This document shows positions 34,295 through 41,989 of a stretch of 49,511 nt of DNA, in pieces (within the stretch, counting starts at the first letter, position 1; each line of letters begins with the position of its first letter). The notes beneath the pieces are model-generated. The model was given only the letters and a program-made list of their open reading frames with translations, was not told the DNA's origin and ran no database searches. Source of the DNA: Nevskia soli DSM 19509 (GTDB lineage: Bacteria; Pseudomonadota; Gammaproteobacteria; Nevskiales; Nevskiaceae). The stretch covers positions 1-49,511 of the forward strand of contig NZ_JONR01000038.1 of the NCBI RefSeq assembly GCF_000711955.1. The letters are read 5' to 3'. The position numbers and the translations under genes are program-made.

Positions 34295-34711
34295 ATGCGA
34301 ATTCTTAGATTCGGCGCCTGCATCGTTGCAGTCGGCGTTGCATTCGCCGCCTGCGGCCAGTCTTCACCCGGCATTCCGAGTCCGGCCGCCCTGGCGAAGT
34401 TCCAGCCCAGAGAGGACGGCTGGCAGAACGATCCCGCCAACCAGCCGCATCCCAATGACCCTAACCCGCTGCGCCGGGCGCTGGGCGACGGCCCGATCAT
34501 CCATGGGCTGTTCGGAAAGCCGGACTTGGGCGAGTTCACTGCTTGCGTCAAGCAGCACGCCGGCCTCAAGACCGAGGGCTATGAAGCCAGCTACCTGGCG
34601 AAGTGCCCTGCGCTGCAGCAGGACCTGCTGGGCCGCGCCCAGGCCGCCGGCTTCACCGGCGTCACCGCTGACAACGTGTTCGACCAGCATCTGCTGCGTC
34701 TGCGCCGCTAA
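34295..34711 (+). CDS. putative lipoprotein of the transfer operon
   Basis: A 138-residue exported protein with a signal segment and a possible lipobox AFAAC (C20), followed by a Pro-rich stretch and a charged helical C-terminus (CPALQQDLLGRAQAAGFTG). AGGAGG precedes the ATG. The stop TAA overlaps the virB6 ATG. It occupies a place between VirB7-like and VirB6 where many conjugative elements carry an entry-exclusion-like or accessory lipoprotein, but I cannot assign a family. Confidence 0.8.
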   Translation: MRILRFGACIVAVGVAFAACGQSSPGIPSPAALAKFQPREDGWQNDPANQPHPNDPNPLRRALGDGPIIHGLFGKPDLGEFTACVKQHAGLKTEGYEASYLAKCPALQQDLLGRAQAAGFTGVTADNVFDQHLLRLRR

Positions 34712-35637
34712 TGAGCACGACGGTTTTCACCGACTTCCTCAACAGCGTCGACACGGCGGTCAACAGCTTCCTGATCGCCGGTTACGACAGCATGCGCAGC
34801 GCGTTCCAGACGCCGCTGCGGTTGTGCCTGTCGATCTTCGTGGCAGGGTACGGGGTGCTGATGCTCACCGGCCACGCGCAGTTGACGTTCCGGGAGGTGA
34901 TGGGCCGGTTGGCGGTGATGCTGTTCGTGTACGTTCTGGCGACGAACGCCGACTTCTACACCAACTACCTGGAGCGGCTGTTCGTGCAGGCACCGGCGGC
35001 GATTGCCAACGTCGAGGTCGGCGGGGGCGGCGCCAGCGGGCAGAACGCGGCGATGGACAACTTCTACGACACGGGCATGGACGCCGGGAACAAACTGTGG
35101 GACCGCGGCCACGTCACCGGGCCTTGGTCGCCGTTCCTGGCCGCCATTGTGGTCTACGCAGTCACGGTCGGCGTTGCGGCCTATGCCGCCTTCCTGCTAG
35201 CGCTGGCGCAGATTGCCCTGGCGGTGCTACTGATCCTGACGCCGCTGTTCGCCATCTGTTACCTGTTCCGCAACACCCGGCGGCTGTTCGAGGGCTGGCT
35301 GGGGCAGGTGATCCACTACGCCCTGATCCCGATCTTGGTCTACGGCGTACTGGCGCTGATCCTGGCCATCGCCCAGCAGAGCCTGAACAAGCTCGACGCC
35401 AACGCCGACGACGCCACCATCCAGGACGTGTTCAACCTGGCGCTGGCGGACATCGTCGCCGTGCTGCTGCTCGCCCAGGTCCACGGTGTGGCCGGCGCTA
35501 TCGCCGGCGGCATCTCGCTGAGCACGATGGGGACGTTCCGCGAGGGTGTTGGTCGCGGCCTGGCGCGGGGCAAGCGCGCCTTGCAGTGGGCGCGCTACGT
35601 GAATCGGCCGCAGAGGACTTCGCGTGAACGCCGCTGA
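34711..35637 (+). CDS. virB6: VirB6/TrbL-family channel protein
   Basis: A 308-residue polytopic inner-membrane protein with at least five hydrophobic segments: LRLCLSIFVAGYGVLML, VMLFVYVLATNA, AAIVVYAVTVGVAAYAAFLLALA, IALAVLLILTPLFAICYLF and HYALIPILVYGVLALILAIA. The LLILTPLFAI segment and the following RRLFEGWL are VirB6 signatures. It forms part of the substrate path across the inner membrane. A TAATG overlap joins it to the previous gene, and the virB8 GTG lies inside its end by 14 nt. Confidence 0.92.
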   Translation: MSTTVFTDFLNSVDTAVNSFLIAGYDSMRSAFQTPLRLCLSIFVAGYGVLMLTGHAQLTFREVMGRLAVMLFVYVLATNADFYTNYLERLFVQAPAAIANVEVGGGGASGQNAAMDNFYDTGMDAGNKLWDRGHVTGPWSPFLAAIVVYAVTVGVAAYAAFLLALAQIALAVLLILTPLFAICYLFRNTRRLFEGWLGQVIHYALIPILVYGVLALILAIAQQSLNKLDANADDATIQDVFNLALADIVAVLLLAQVHGVAGAIAGGISLSTMGTFREGVGRGLARGKRALQWARYVNRPQRTSRERR

Positions 35638-36328
35638 GCCGAATCCGCCCACCCAGGATCTGGACCGTTACTGGGCGGCGGCGGAAACCTTTTACGACGA
35701 GGCCTATGCCCGGGTCCGCGCCTCGCGCGACCGCGCCTGGATCGTGGCAGCGGCCGCAGCCGTGCTGGCGGGCCTCGCGATGCTCGCGGTGGCGTTCCTT
35801 GCACCGCTCAAACGGACCGACGTGGTCCCTGTGGTCGTCGACCGGAGCACCGGGGAGGCCCATGTAGAAACACAGCTGACCGGACAGACCATAAGCCAGC
35901 AGGAAGCGGTGCGCAAGGCGGATCTGGCCACCTACGTCATCGCCCGCGAATCCTTCGACCGCGCCCTGCTCAAGACCTACTACCAGGCGGTGCAGAGCCG
36001 CTCGACCGATGCGGTGCTCAAGCCCTGGTTGGCGCAGTTCCAGACGGGGGCGCCGGATTCGATTTACATGAAATTTCCCACCGGCACGACCCGCGCCATC
36101 GATGTCCGCAGCGTGGTGCTGCTGTCCGACGCCCTCGGCCAGGTGCACTTCACCGCCTCCCTGACCAAGGCCACTGAAGTTGCCACCGAGCACTACATCG
36201 CCAGCGTCGGGTTCCAGTACGTCAACGCCAAGGCCGACCTCGCCCAGCGGCTGCGCAACCCCTTGGGCTTCGTCGTCAGTTCCTACCGGGTGGACCAGGA
36301 ATCGCTGCCCCAGGAGTCCAAGCCATGA
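35624..36328 (+). CDS. virB8: VirB8-family assembly protein
   Basis: A 234-residue bitopic protein. A single N-terminal membrane helix lies near residues 43-65 (AWIVAAAAAVLAGLAMLAVAFLAPL), followed by the periplasmic VirB8 fold with RADLATYVIARESFDRALL and the conserved LSDALGQVHFTASL and GFQY segments. VirB8 nucleates assembly of the secretion complex. The GTG at 35624 follows AGAGGA and overlaps virB6; the stop overlaps virB9 by 4 nt. Confidence 0.94.
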   Translation: MNAAEPNPPTQDLDRYWAAAETFYDEAYARVRASRDRAWIVAAAAAVLAGLAMLAVAFLAPLKRTDVVPVVVDRSTGEAHVETQLTGQTISQQEAVRKADLATYVIARESFDRALLKTYYQAVQSRSTDAVLKPWLAQFQTGAPDSIYMKFPTGTTRAIDVRSVVLLSDALGQVHFTASLTKATEVATEHYIASVGFQYVNAKADLAQRLRNPLGFVVSSYRVDQESLPQESKP

Positions 36329-37119
36329 AAGCCCTGTATCTCTTCGTACTCCTGCCGTTGTTGGCCTTGGCAGCAGAACTGCCCCAGGCCGGTCCCGAAG
36401 ATCCCCGCATCCGCACCGTGGTCTACGATCCGTCCCAGGTGGTGCTGATCAAGGGGCACTACGGCTTCGAGCAGATGGTGCAGTTGGCCGACGACGAGAA
36501 GATCGAGTCGCTGGCCATCGGCGACAGCCTGGCCTGGCAGGCGGCGCCGAACAAGCAGGGGAATCTGCTGTTCCTGAAGCCGGTGGAGCCCAAGGCGCAT
36601 ACCAACGTCGCCGTCGTCACCAACAAGCGCACCTACGCCTTCGAGCTGGTGGCCGTAAACCTGCTCGCCACCATCGACGACATGAACTACGTCGTCAAAT
36701 TCCGCTATCCGCAGGACGAGGAAGCCAGGGTGCAGGCACAGCTGGCGGCGGCCGCCCAGCAGAAGCAGCAGGAGGTAGTGCCCGACAAGAAAGTCGATCC
36801 TTCCGCTTGGAACCTCGACTATACGATGCAGGGCAAGGGCGGGCTGGCGCCGCTGCACGTGTTCGACGACGGACAGTTCACGTATTTCCAGTTCCGGGAG
36901 CGGCAGGATGTGCCGGCGATCTTCCTGGTGGCGGATGGCAAGAACGAGTCCCTGCTGAACTACCACGTCTCGGGCAAGTACGTGGTGGTGGAACGGACGG
37001 GAAGGCAGTTCACGCTGCGCAGTCGCGAGGGCGAAGTCTGCGTCTACAACGAGGCGCTGTGGCACCAGGCGCTGGTGAACACCGCCGCGGCGCAGACGGC
37101 CGGCGGCTCCGGAGAGTAG
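36325..37119 (+). CDS. virB9: VirB9-family outer-membrane complex protein
   Basis: A 264-residue periplasmic protein. A signal peptide (MKALYLFVLLPLLALAA) precedes PEDPRIRTVVYDPSQVV, the VirB9 beta-domain start. KTNKRTY-type NKRTYAFELV follows, and a C-terminal domain near 155-260 has FDDGQFTYFQF and VVVERTGRQFTLRSREGEVCVYN. VirB9 forms the core ring with VirB7 and VirB10. The ATG at 36325 overlaps the virB8 stop. Confidence 0.95.
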   Translation: MKALYLFVLLPLLALAAELPQAGPEDPRIRTVVYDPSQVVLIKGHYGFEQMVQLADDEKIESLAIGDSLAWQAAPNKQGNLLFLKPVEPKAHTNVAVVTNKRTYAFELVAVNLLATIDDMNYVVKFRYPQDEEARVQAQLAAAAQQKQQEVVPDKKVDPSAWNLDYTMQGKGGLAPLHVFDDGQFTYFQFRERQDVPAIFLVADGKNESLLNYHVSGKYVVVERTGRQFTLRSREGEVCVYNEALWHQALVNTAAAQTAGGSGE

Positions 37120-37122
37120 CGC

Positions 37123-38283
37123 ATGGACTCGGACGATCGCGACCGGGTCGGCGAACAGGAGCCGCCGCGTCAGCGCGGGCGCAGCCCGGTTGCCGCGGCC
37201 GCGCGCAACAAGATCGGCACCGTCCTGGGCTTGATCGGCATCGGACTGGTGGTGGCTTTTCTGTTCCTGACCGGCGGCAAGCCAGGTAAGCCCGCGCCGG
37301 CGGCAAAGCCGCCTGTCCTTGCCAACGTGGACAACTCACCACCGCCGGACCTGCCGCTGCCCGCGACAGAGCGAAGCTTCGAGGTCCCGAACAACCCCCA
37401 GCATTTCGAGACACACCCGGCGGGTGCCACGCAGGAAGCGGTCGACGCGGCGAAGCAAAAGGCGGAGGCGCGGATGCACTCGCCGATGCTGGTGTTCGAC
37501 GACTCCGGGCATGAGCAGGCGGCGGCCGCGCCCAAGCCACCGGGGGCCGATCCGCTGAATGCCCTGTTGGCGGCGCAGCTGCAGAATGCCGCGGCCGGCG
37601 CGCAGCCGGACGAACCGAAGGGCGAACGAAGCTCGCCCGCCGAGGGCTATGCAGAGCGGACCCAGGCTTTTGCGAAGGCGGCGGTCAAGGACCAGGCGCA
37701 GGAGGCGGTGGCTCACCGAATTTCCCTTGGTGACCGCATCGCCGAAGGCAAGATGCTGGCCGCGACCCTGGAGACGGCTCTGAGCTCGGATCTCCCAGGC
37801 AAGCTGCGGGCGGTGGTGACCAGCGATGTGTGGAGCGAGGATGGCAGTCGCAAGCTGATTCTGAAGGGATCGCGGCTGATCGGCGACTACCGATCGGGGC
37901 TGGTGCGAGGGCAGACGCGCGTCTTCGTGATCTGGACTCGCTTGTTGGAACCGGACGGTACCGACGTAGCGATCGGCTCGCCTGGCACCGATGACCTGGG
38001 CCGGGCGGGCCTGACCGGGGACATCGACCGGCACTTCGTCGAGCGCTTCGGCGCGGCTTTCCTGCTGTCGCTGATCGGCTCGGCCACGACAGCCAGCCAG
38101 GGCGGCAACACCTTCGTCATCAACACCTCACAGGGCTTCGGCCAGGTGGCGCAGGACTCGCTGCAGGACAGCATCAACATCCCGCCGACGATCTACGTGG
38201 ACCAGGGGACGCCGGTTCAGGTGTTTGTGGCGCGTGATCTGGTGTTCGGCGCGGCGCCGCAGCTGTCGGCAGGGATGCCGTGA
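37123..38283 (+). CDS. virB10: VirB10-family energy-sensing scaffold protein
   Basis: A 386-residue protein that spans both membranes. A single N-terminal membrane helix is near residues 31-48 (GTVLGLIGIGLVVAFLFL), a Pro-rich linker follows, and the C-terminal TrbI/VirB10 domain begins with HRISLGDRIAEGKMLAATLETAL near 197. LKGSRLIGDYRSGLVRGQTRVFVIWTRL is the family core. A hydrophobic segment LLSLIGSATTA is the antenna helix region, and the end QVFVARDLVF is typical. The TGA overlaps the virB11 GTG. Confidence 0.95.
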   Translation: MDSDDRDRVGEQEPPRQRGRSPVAAAARNKIGTVLGLIGIGLVVAFLFLTGGKPGKPAPAAKPPVLANVDNSPPPDLPLPATERSFEVPNNPQHFETHPAGATQEAVDAAKQKAEARMHSPMLVFDDSGHEQAAAAPKPPGADPLNALLAAQLQNAAAGAQPDEPKGERSSPAEGYAERTQAFAKAAVKDQAQEAVAHRISLGDRIAEGKMLAATLETALSSDLPGKLRAVVTSDVWSEDGSRKLILKGSRLIGDYRSGLVRGQTRVFVIWTRLLEPDGTDVAIGSPGTDDLGRAGLTGDIDRHFVERFGAAFLLSLIGSATTASQGGNTFVINTSQGFGQVAQDSLQDSINIPPTIYVDQGTPVQVFVARDLVFGAAPQLSAGMP

Positions 38284-39314
38284 GCGCGACCATCCATCCT
38301 ATCCTCACGACCAGCGCGGGCGTCGCACTGCGCACCTTCCTCGGGCCGCTGGCGTCGCTGCTGGCGCGGCCGGAGATCAACGAGGTCTCCATCAACCGGC
38401 CGGGGGAGGTATTTGTCGACAACGGCGGGACGATGGAACATCGGGCCGTGCCGCAGCTTGACTACGAGCACCTGCAGCGGCTGGCGTCGCTGATCGCCTA
38501 TGAGACCCATCAGGTGGTGGACGAGACGCGGCCGCTGCTGTCGGCCTGGTTGCCGACTGGCCAGCGGGTGCAGGTGGTGCTGCCGCCGGCCTGCGAGGCC
38601 GGCACTGTGGTGATGTCGTTCCGGCGGCAGGCGGAACGGCAGTACACGCTGGAGGAATACGAAGCGCAGGGAATGTTTGAGGCGGTCGAGCTGGTGCGCA
38701 GCGACGCGCTCAGTGTCGAGGACGAGCAGCTGAAGGAGCTACTGGCAGCGCGACGCCTCAAGGATTTCCTACGTTGCGCGGTGCGCTATCGCAAGAACAT
38801 TGTCGTGTCCGGCTCGACTAACTCGGGGAAGACGACCTTCCTCAACACCTTGTTGCGGGAAGTGCCGGCGGAGGAGCGGCTGCTGACCATTGAGGATGTG
38901 CGCGAGCTGCGGGCGAGCGTGCCCAACGCCGCTCACTTGCTCGCGAGCAAAGGCGGCCAAGGCGTGGCGCGGGTGACGATCCAGGATCTGCTGGAGGCCT
39001 GCCTGCGGCTGCGGCCGGACCGCATCATCCTGGGCGAGTTGCGTGGGGCCGAAGCGTCCAGCTTCCTGCACGCGGTCAACAGCGGGCATCCGGGGTCGCT
39101 GACCAGCGTGCATGCGGACTCGCCGGCGTTGGCGTTCGAGCGGCTGGCGCTGATGGTGATGCAGGGCAATGTCGCGCTGTCGCGGGAGCAGGTCCTGGCT
39201 TATCTGCGGGGCGTGGTGGATATCGTCATCCAGGTGCGCAAGATCGGTGGCCGGCGCAGGGTGGCCGGCGTGTACTACAAGCACGCACAGCGGGCCGACC
39301 AGGCCGGCGAATAG
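38280..39314 (+). CDS. virB11: VirB11-family hexameric ATPase
   Basis: A 344-residue traffic ATPase. The N-terminal domain contains INEVSINRPGEVFVD. The RecA-like domain has Walker A GSTNSGKTTFLN near residues 178-189, an Asp box RLLTIEDVRELR, Walker B RIILGELRGAEASSFL near 245, and a His box SGHPGSLTSVHAD. VirB11 acts with VirB4 to switch between pilus assembly and substrate export. The GTG at 38280 is coupled to the virB10 stop. Confidence 0.95.
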   Translation: MSATIHPILTTSAGVALRTFLGPLASLLARPEINEVSINRPGEVFVDNGGTMEHRAVPQLDYEHLQRLASLIAYETHQVVDETRPLLSAWLPTGQRVQVVLPPACEAGTVVMSFRRQAERQYTLEEYEAQGMFEAVELVRSDALSVEDEQLKELLAARRLKDFLRCAVRYRKNIVVSGSTNSGKTTFLNTLLREVPAEERLLTIEDVRELRASVPNAAHLLASKGGQGVARVTIQDLLEACLRLRPDRIILGELRGAEASSFLHAVNSGHPGSLTSVHADSPALAFERLALMVMQGNVALSREQVLAYLRGVVDIVIQVRKIGGRRRVAGVYYKHAQRADQAGE

Positions 39315-39322
39315 GTGCTGAG

Positions 39323-39820
39323 GTGTCAGACGAGCAAGGCGACAGGGATCCGGGTGAAAAAGTCGTCCGCCTGTTTCCGCAGCAGACAGGGAGAGGCCGA
39401 GACGGACTGGAGCGCGGGCCGGCGCTCGACTGGCAGGACGCGGACGCGCTCGAACGCGAGATCCAGGGCGTACTGGGCGAGGCTCGGCCGGCAGTTGGTG
39501 AAGCCGAAGCACGGCCTGGGCCTGATCCAGCACACCGCAACGCGGTCCGCTGCCCGCAGTGTGATCGCTACACCTGGCGCCGCACCCGCTACTGCCAGCA
39601 ATGCAACGCAGACCTTCCGGCGCTGGCCGCGGAGCGCCGGCGGTCCTGGCTGTGGTCCATCGCGATCGTGAGCTGGGGCCTGGGGCTGGGTTGTATCTAC
39701 CTGGTCCAGAACTACTTCTTGCCGGCGAAGGCTAGGGCAGCGCTGCTGGCCGTGGTTCTGATAATCGCCGGCTTCAACGTATTTGGGTTCTGGCTTGCAA
39801 CGCAATACAAGGCACGCTGA
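39323..39820 (+). CDS. zinc-ribbon protein with a C-terminal membrane hairpin
   Basis: A 165-residue protein directly after virB11. Residues 1-75 are charged and probably disordered. A zinc ribbon, CPQCDRYTWRRTRYCQQC, lies at about 77-94. Two hydrophobic helices, LWSIAIVSWGLGLGCIYLVQNYF and ALLAVVLIIAGFNVFGFWLA, form the C-terminal hairpin. The GTG at 39323 is used since it gives a smooth spacing of 8 nt after virB11. Its role in transfer is unknown; a membrane accessory to the secretion system is likely from position. Confidence 0.8.
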   Translation: MSDEQGDRDPGEKVVRLFPQQTGRGRDGLERGPALDWQDADALEREIQGVLGEARPAVGEAEARPGPDPAHRNAVRCPQCDRYTWRRTRYCQQCNADLPALAAERRRSWLWSIAIVSWGLGLGCIYLVQNYFLPAKARAALLAVVLIIAGFNVFGFWLATQYKAR

Positions 39821-40065
39821 GTAGCTTCCTTGGTTGGCATCCGACAGCAGCGCAGTGGGAGCTACGCGTCTCCCCCTGCAAGCCCTGTTCGATACCTCAT
39901 CGCTTGCCGGCGGTCGGGGTATCGGGCACTGAGAGTAGATACTTGTTAACGGTAGACTAGTGATCGAATTCATCTGGTTCTGTATCGCTAACAGCTGTGG
40001 CTGGTGATTGCGAATCCAAACCTACCGTCAAATACAGTCGATGTTCCGTTACTTTCGATCCAGCA

Positions 40066-41316
40066 ATGAAGCAATCCCCTATCGCTGATGTCGTATTCAG
40101 GGCGCTGCTCACAAATGACTATGACACCCTCCGCGAGGTTCAGGCGCACCGGGCGGCGGAGTGCGCCGATCTTCGGGCGATTGTCAGCACCGATCATAAA
40201 GATGCCATTGCCCTGGACCTGGGCCTCGGCGTGCTTGATAGCATTTACGTCACGCCGATCTTGGAAGGCCCACGTGCGTTCTTTATGTCACCTAGTGTTA
40301 GCGTGCAGGCGCGCCATACCGGCGGGAAGTCCGCAGTAGCGATCGACTACTCGCTGAGCTTCGATTCAAATTTTGCGGAGAAACTGAGGGCTGTTCTGAG
40401 CGGGGAAGGCATTCAGGCTGTCGACCGTGCACGCGTAATCGAGGTTCTGACCCTGAAGGCGAAAAATCCTCGGGTGCAGTTCGACGTGTTGCCGTTTCTC
40501 TATGAGAACGTCCGGCTCGTACGCGAGAATGCGGCGAACTATCGTCCGATCAACACCTTGATCGCCTTTCGCATGCTTGATCATCTGGACTGGGCCGCTT
40601 TTCAGCACGATCCCGGTCGTTTTCAATTCAGCGCACCAGCCGAGTCCCTGATGATTTCGCTTCGATCCGATGCTGAAACTTTTCTGTCTAACCTCTACAA
40701 CGATCGTTCCATCGTGCAGCATGAAGCCAAGTGCCTTGGCATCCAGGCGCTCTTGTTGTGTTTCGCCAGGCTTTGGCGCCGATTCGGGAGGCGCCAGGTC
40801 AGCCGCATCCTTCATGACTTGCTCGCGTTTGGCATTGATAGGCTGGGGGCTGTACCGGCGACCGAACTGAACCTGATCTGGAGCGGCATTCGCGGTAGGG
40901 AGGTCAGCTCTTTTTTTGGGCCGATCATTAACCCCTCACCCAAGATGCTGAAGTCGGTTCGCGGCATGGCCTGGGATATGGCACATGTGCGGCTAATGGA
41001 ACAAGTCGCGCAGGTTACGCGAGAGGGCTCATTTTTTGTTCCTTATTTCGTATCGATGGATGAACGCTGGCGTAATCTGCTGCGCCTGAATCCGATTCGT
41101 CTAATGGTGTTGAACGACATGCTCGGGAGCAAGCTCTGTGCGCGGGTGCACGAGCAGGAGTTTCAGGAGCTGCTCTACAACACCGCCGGCCCTGAGCTAC
41201 GAGCAAAGCTGAGCCCTGAGAAAGTGGCTGCCCGGCGATCCGCCGCACGCATCACCGATATGAAAGCGATGCAAGAACTCGTGAAGGAAGAAGAACAAGA
41301 GTGGGCTAAGGAGTGA
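40066..41316 (+). CDS. uncharacterised 416-residue cargo protein
   Basis: I do not recognise this family. From the ATG at 40066 the protein has 416 residues (a GTG at 39997 would add 23), is soluble by appearance, and has charged helical stretches, with a C-terminal Lys/Glu-rich helix (KAMQELVKEEEQEWAKE). There is no signal peptide and no nucleotide-binding loop, HNH, PD-(D/E)xK or helix-turn-helix pattern that I can find. Segments such as AIALDLGLGVLDSIYVTP, IDYSLSFDSNFAEKL and NTLIAFRMLDHLDWAAF look conserved and structured. Its G+C is lower than its neighbours', and it sits alone between the virB operon and parB, a typical place for imported cargo such as defence genes. Confidence 0.75.
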   Translation: MKQSPIADVVFRALLTNDYDTLREVQAHRAAECADLRAIVSTDHKDAIALDLGLGVLDSIYVTPILEGPRAFFMSPSVSVQARHTGGKSAVAIDYSLSFDSNFAEKLRAVLSGEGIQAVDRARVIEVLTLKAKNPRVQFDVLPFLYENVRLVRENAANYRPINTLIAFRMLDHLDWAAFQHDPGRFQFSAPAESLMISLRSDAETFLSNLYNDRSIVQHEAKCLGIQALLLCFARLWRRFGRRQVSRILHDLLAFGIDRLGAVPATELNLIWSGIRGREVSSFFGPIINPSPKMLKSVRGMAWDMAHVRLMEQVAQVTREGSFFVPYFVSMDERWRNLLRLNPIRLMVLNDMLGSKLCARVHEQEFQELLYNTAGPELRAKLSPEKVAARRSAARITDMKAMQELVKEEEQEWAKE

Positions 41317-41989
41317 GCTGCTGTTGAGTCATCCGTTTCATGCGTAATGGCGTTGGGGCGTGTGACCGATTCGATGGCTTCTACAGTGAATTCGTTTCCT
41401 ATGCCGCAATTCAGACCTTCACTGAATGGCGAGCTAGCTCGGATTGAGCGTCTCCCCGGCTGTGCCGGGGCCGGGTGCTACTCGCTGCGCTCACCGAGCC
41501 CCGATGAAGCCGGGTCTCGGCCCTTCGGGTAACGCCCCCTGACGCGAGGGGCGAGGGCAGTTCCAAACTTCTTCCTTCTCATCAACTCGTCGCCGGCGCA
41601 GGTCCAGCCGACAAACCGCGCCGGCTCGACCTTGAGCGCCGGCGGACAGCGCGCTGCGCGCCCTGTCCCGGCCGCCTATCCCTGCGGCGGCCGTAGTGGT
41701 CTGCGCTGCGCGCAGCTGTTTTTCGGTGCCCGCGTTCCGCGGGCGGCCCGCCGTGCCGTCCGCCGTCAAGCCCCGCTCGCCGCCCGCGCCTGCCGCCGCT
41801 CGTCGTCCCGACGAGACGGCGGGCGCGGCCGACGAGGCGTTCCGCCCCTTCGGGCGGGGCTGGACTGCGGCCAGCCCGGCGGTCGCTCGCCAAGGGCGAG
41901 TCGCGCACCCGGCGCGACTACGCCCAACAGCCCCGGAGGTGGCACTGGCGTTCCTTCCATCCCCTACCTAACTGATGAAGGAGCTTCAC
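41317..41989 (+). promoter_or_regulatory. GC-rich leader of parB with several hairpins
   Basis: No gene is supported in 673 nt, although the high G+C leaves frames open by chance. CCCCGGC-TGT-GCCGGGG (41454-41470) is a strong hairpin. CCGAG and CTCGG arms with an inner CCCG/CGGG stem at 41494-41520 enclose the loop ATGAAGC, which also occurs in the leader copy at 45456-45632. AAGGAG at 41978-41983 is the ribosome binding site for parB. The region may form a regulatory RNA; that is inference. Confidence 0.45.
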
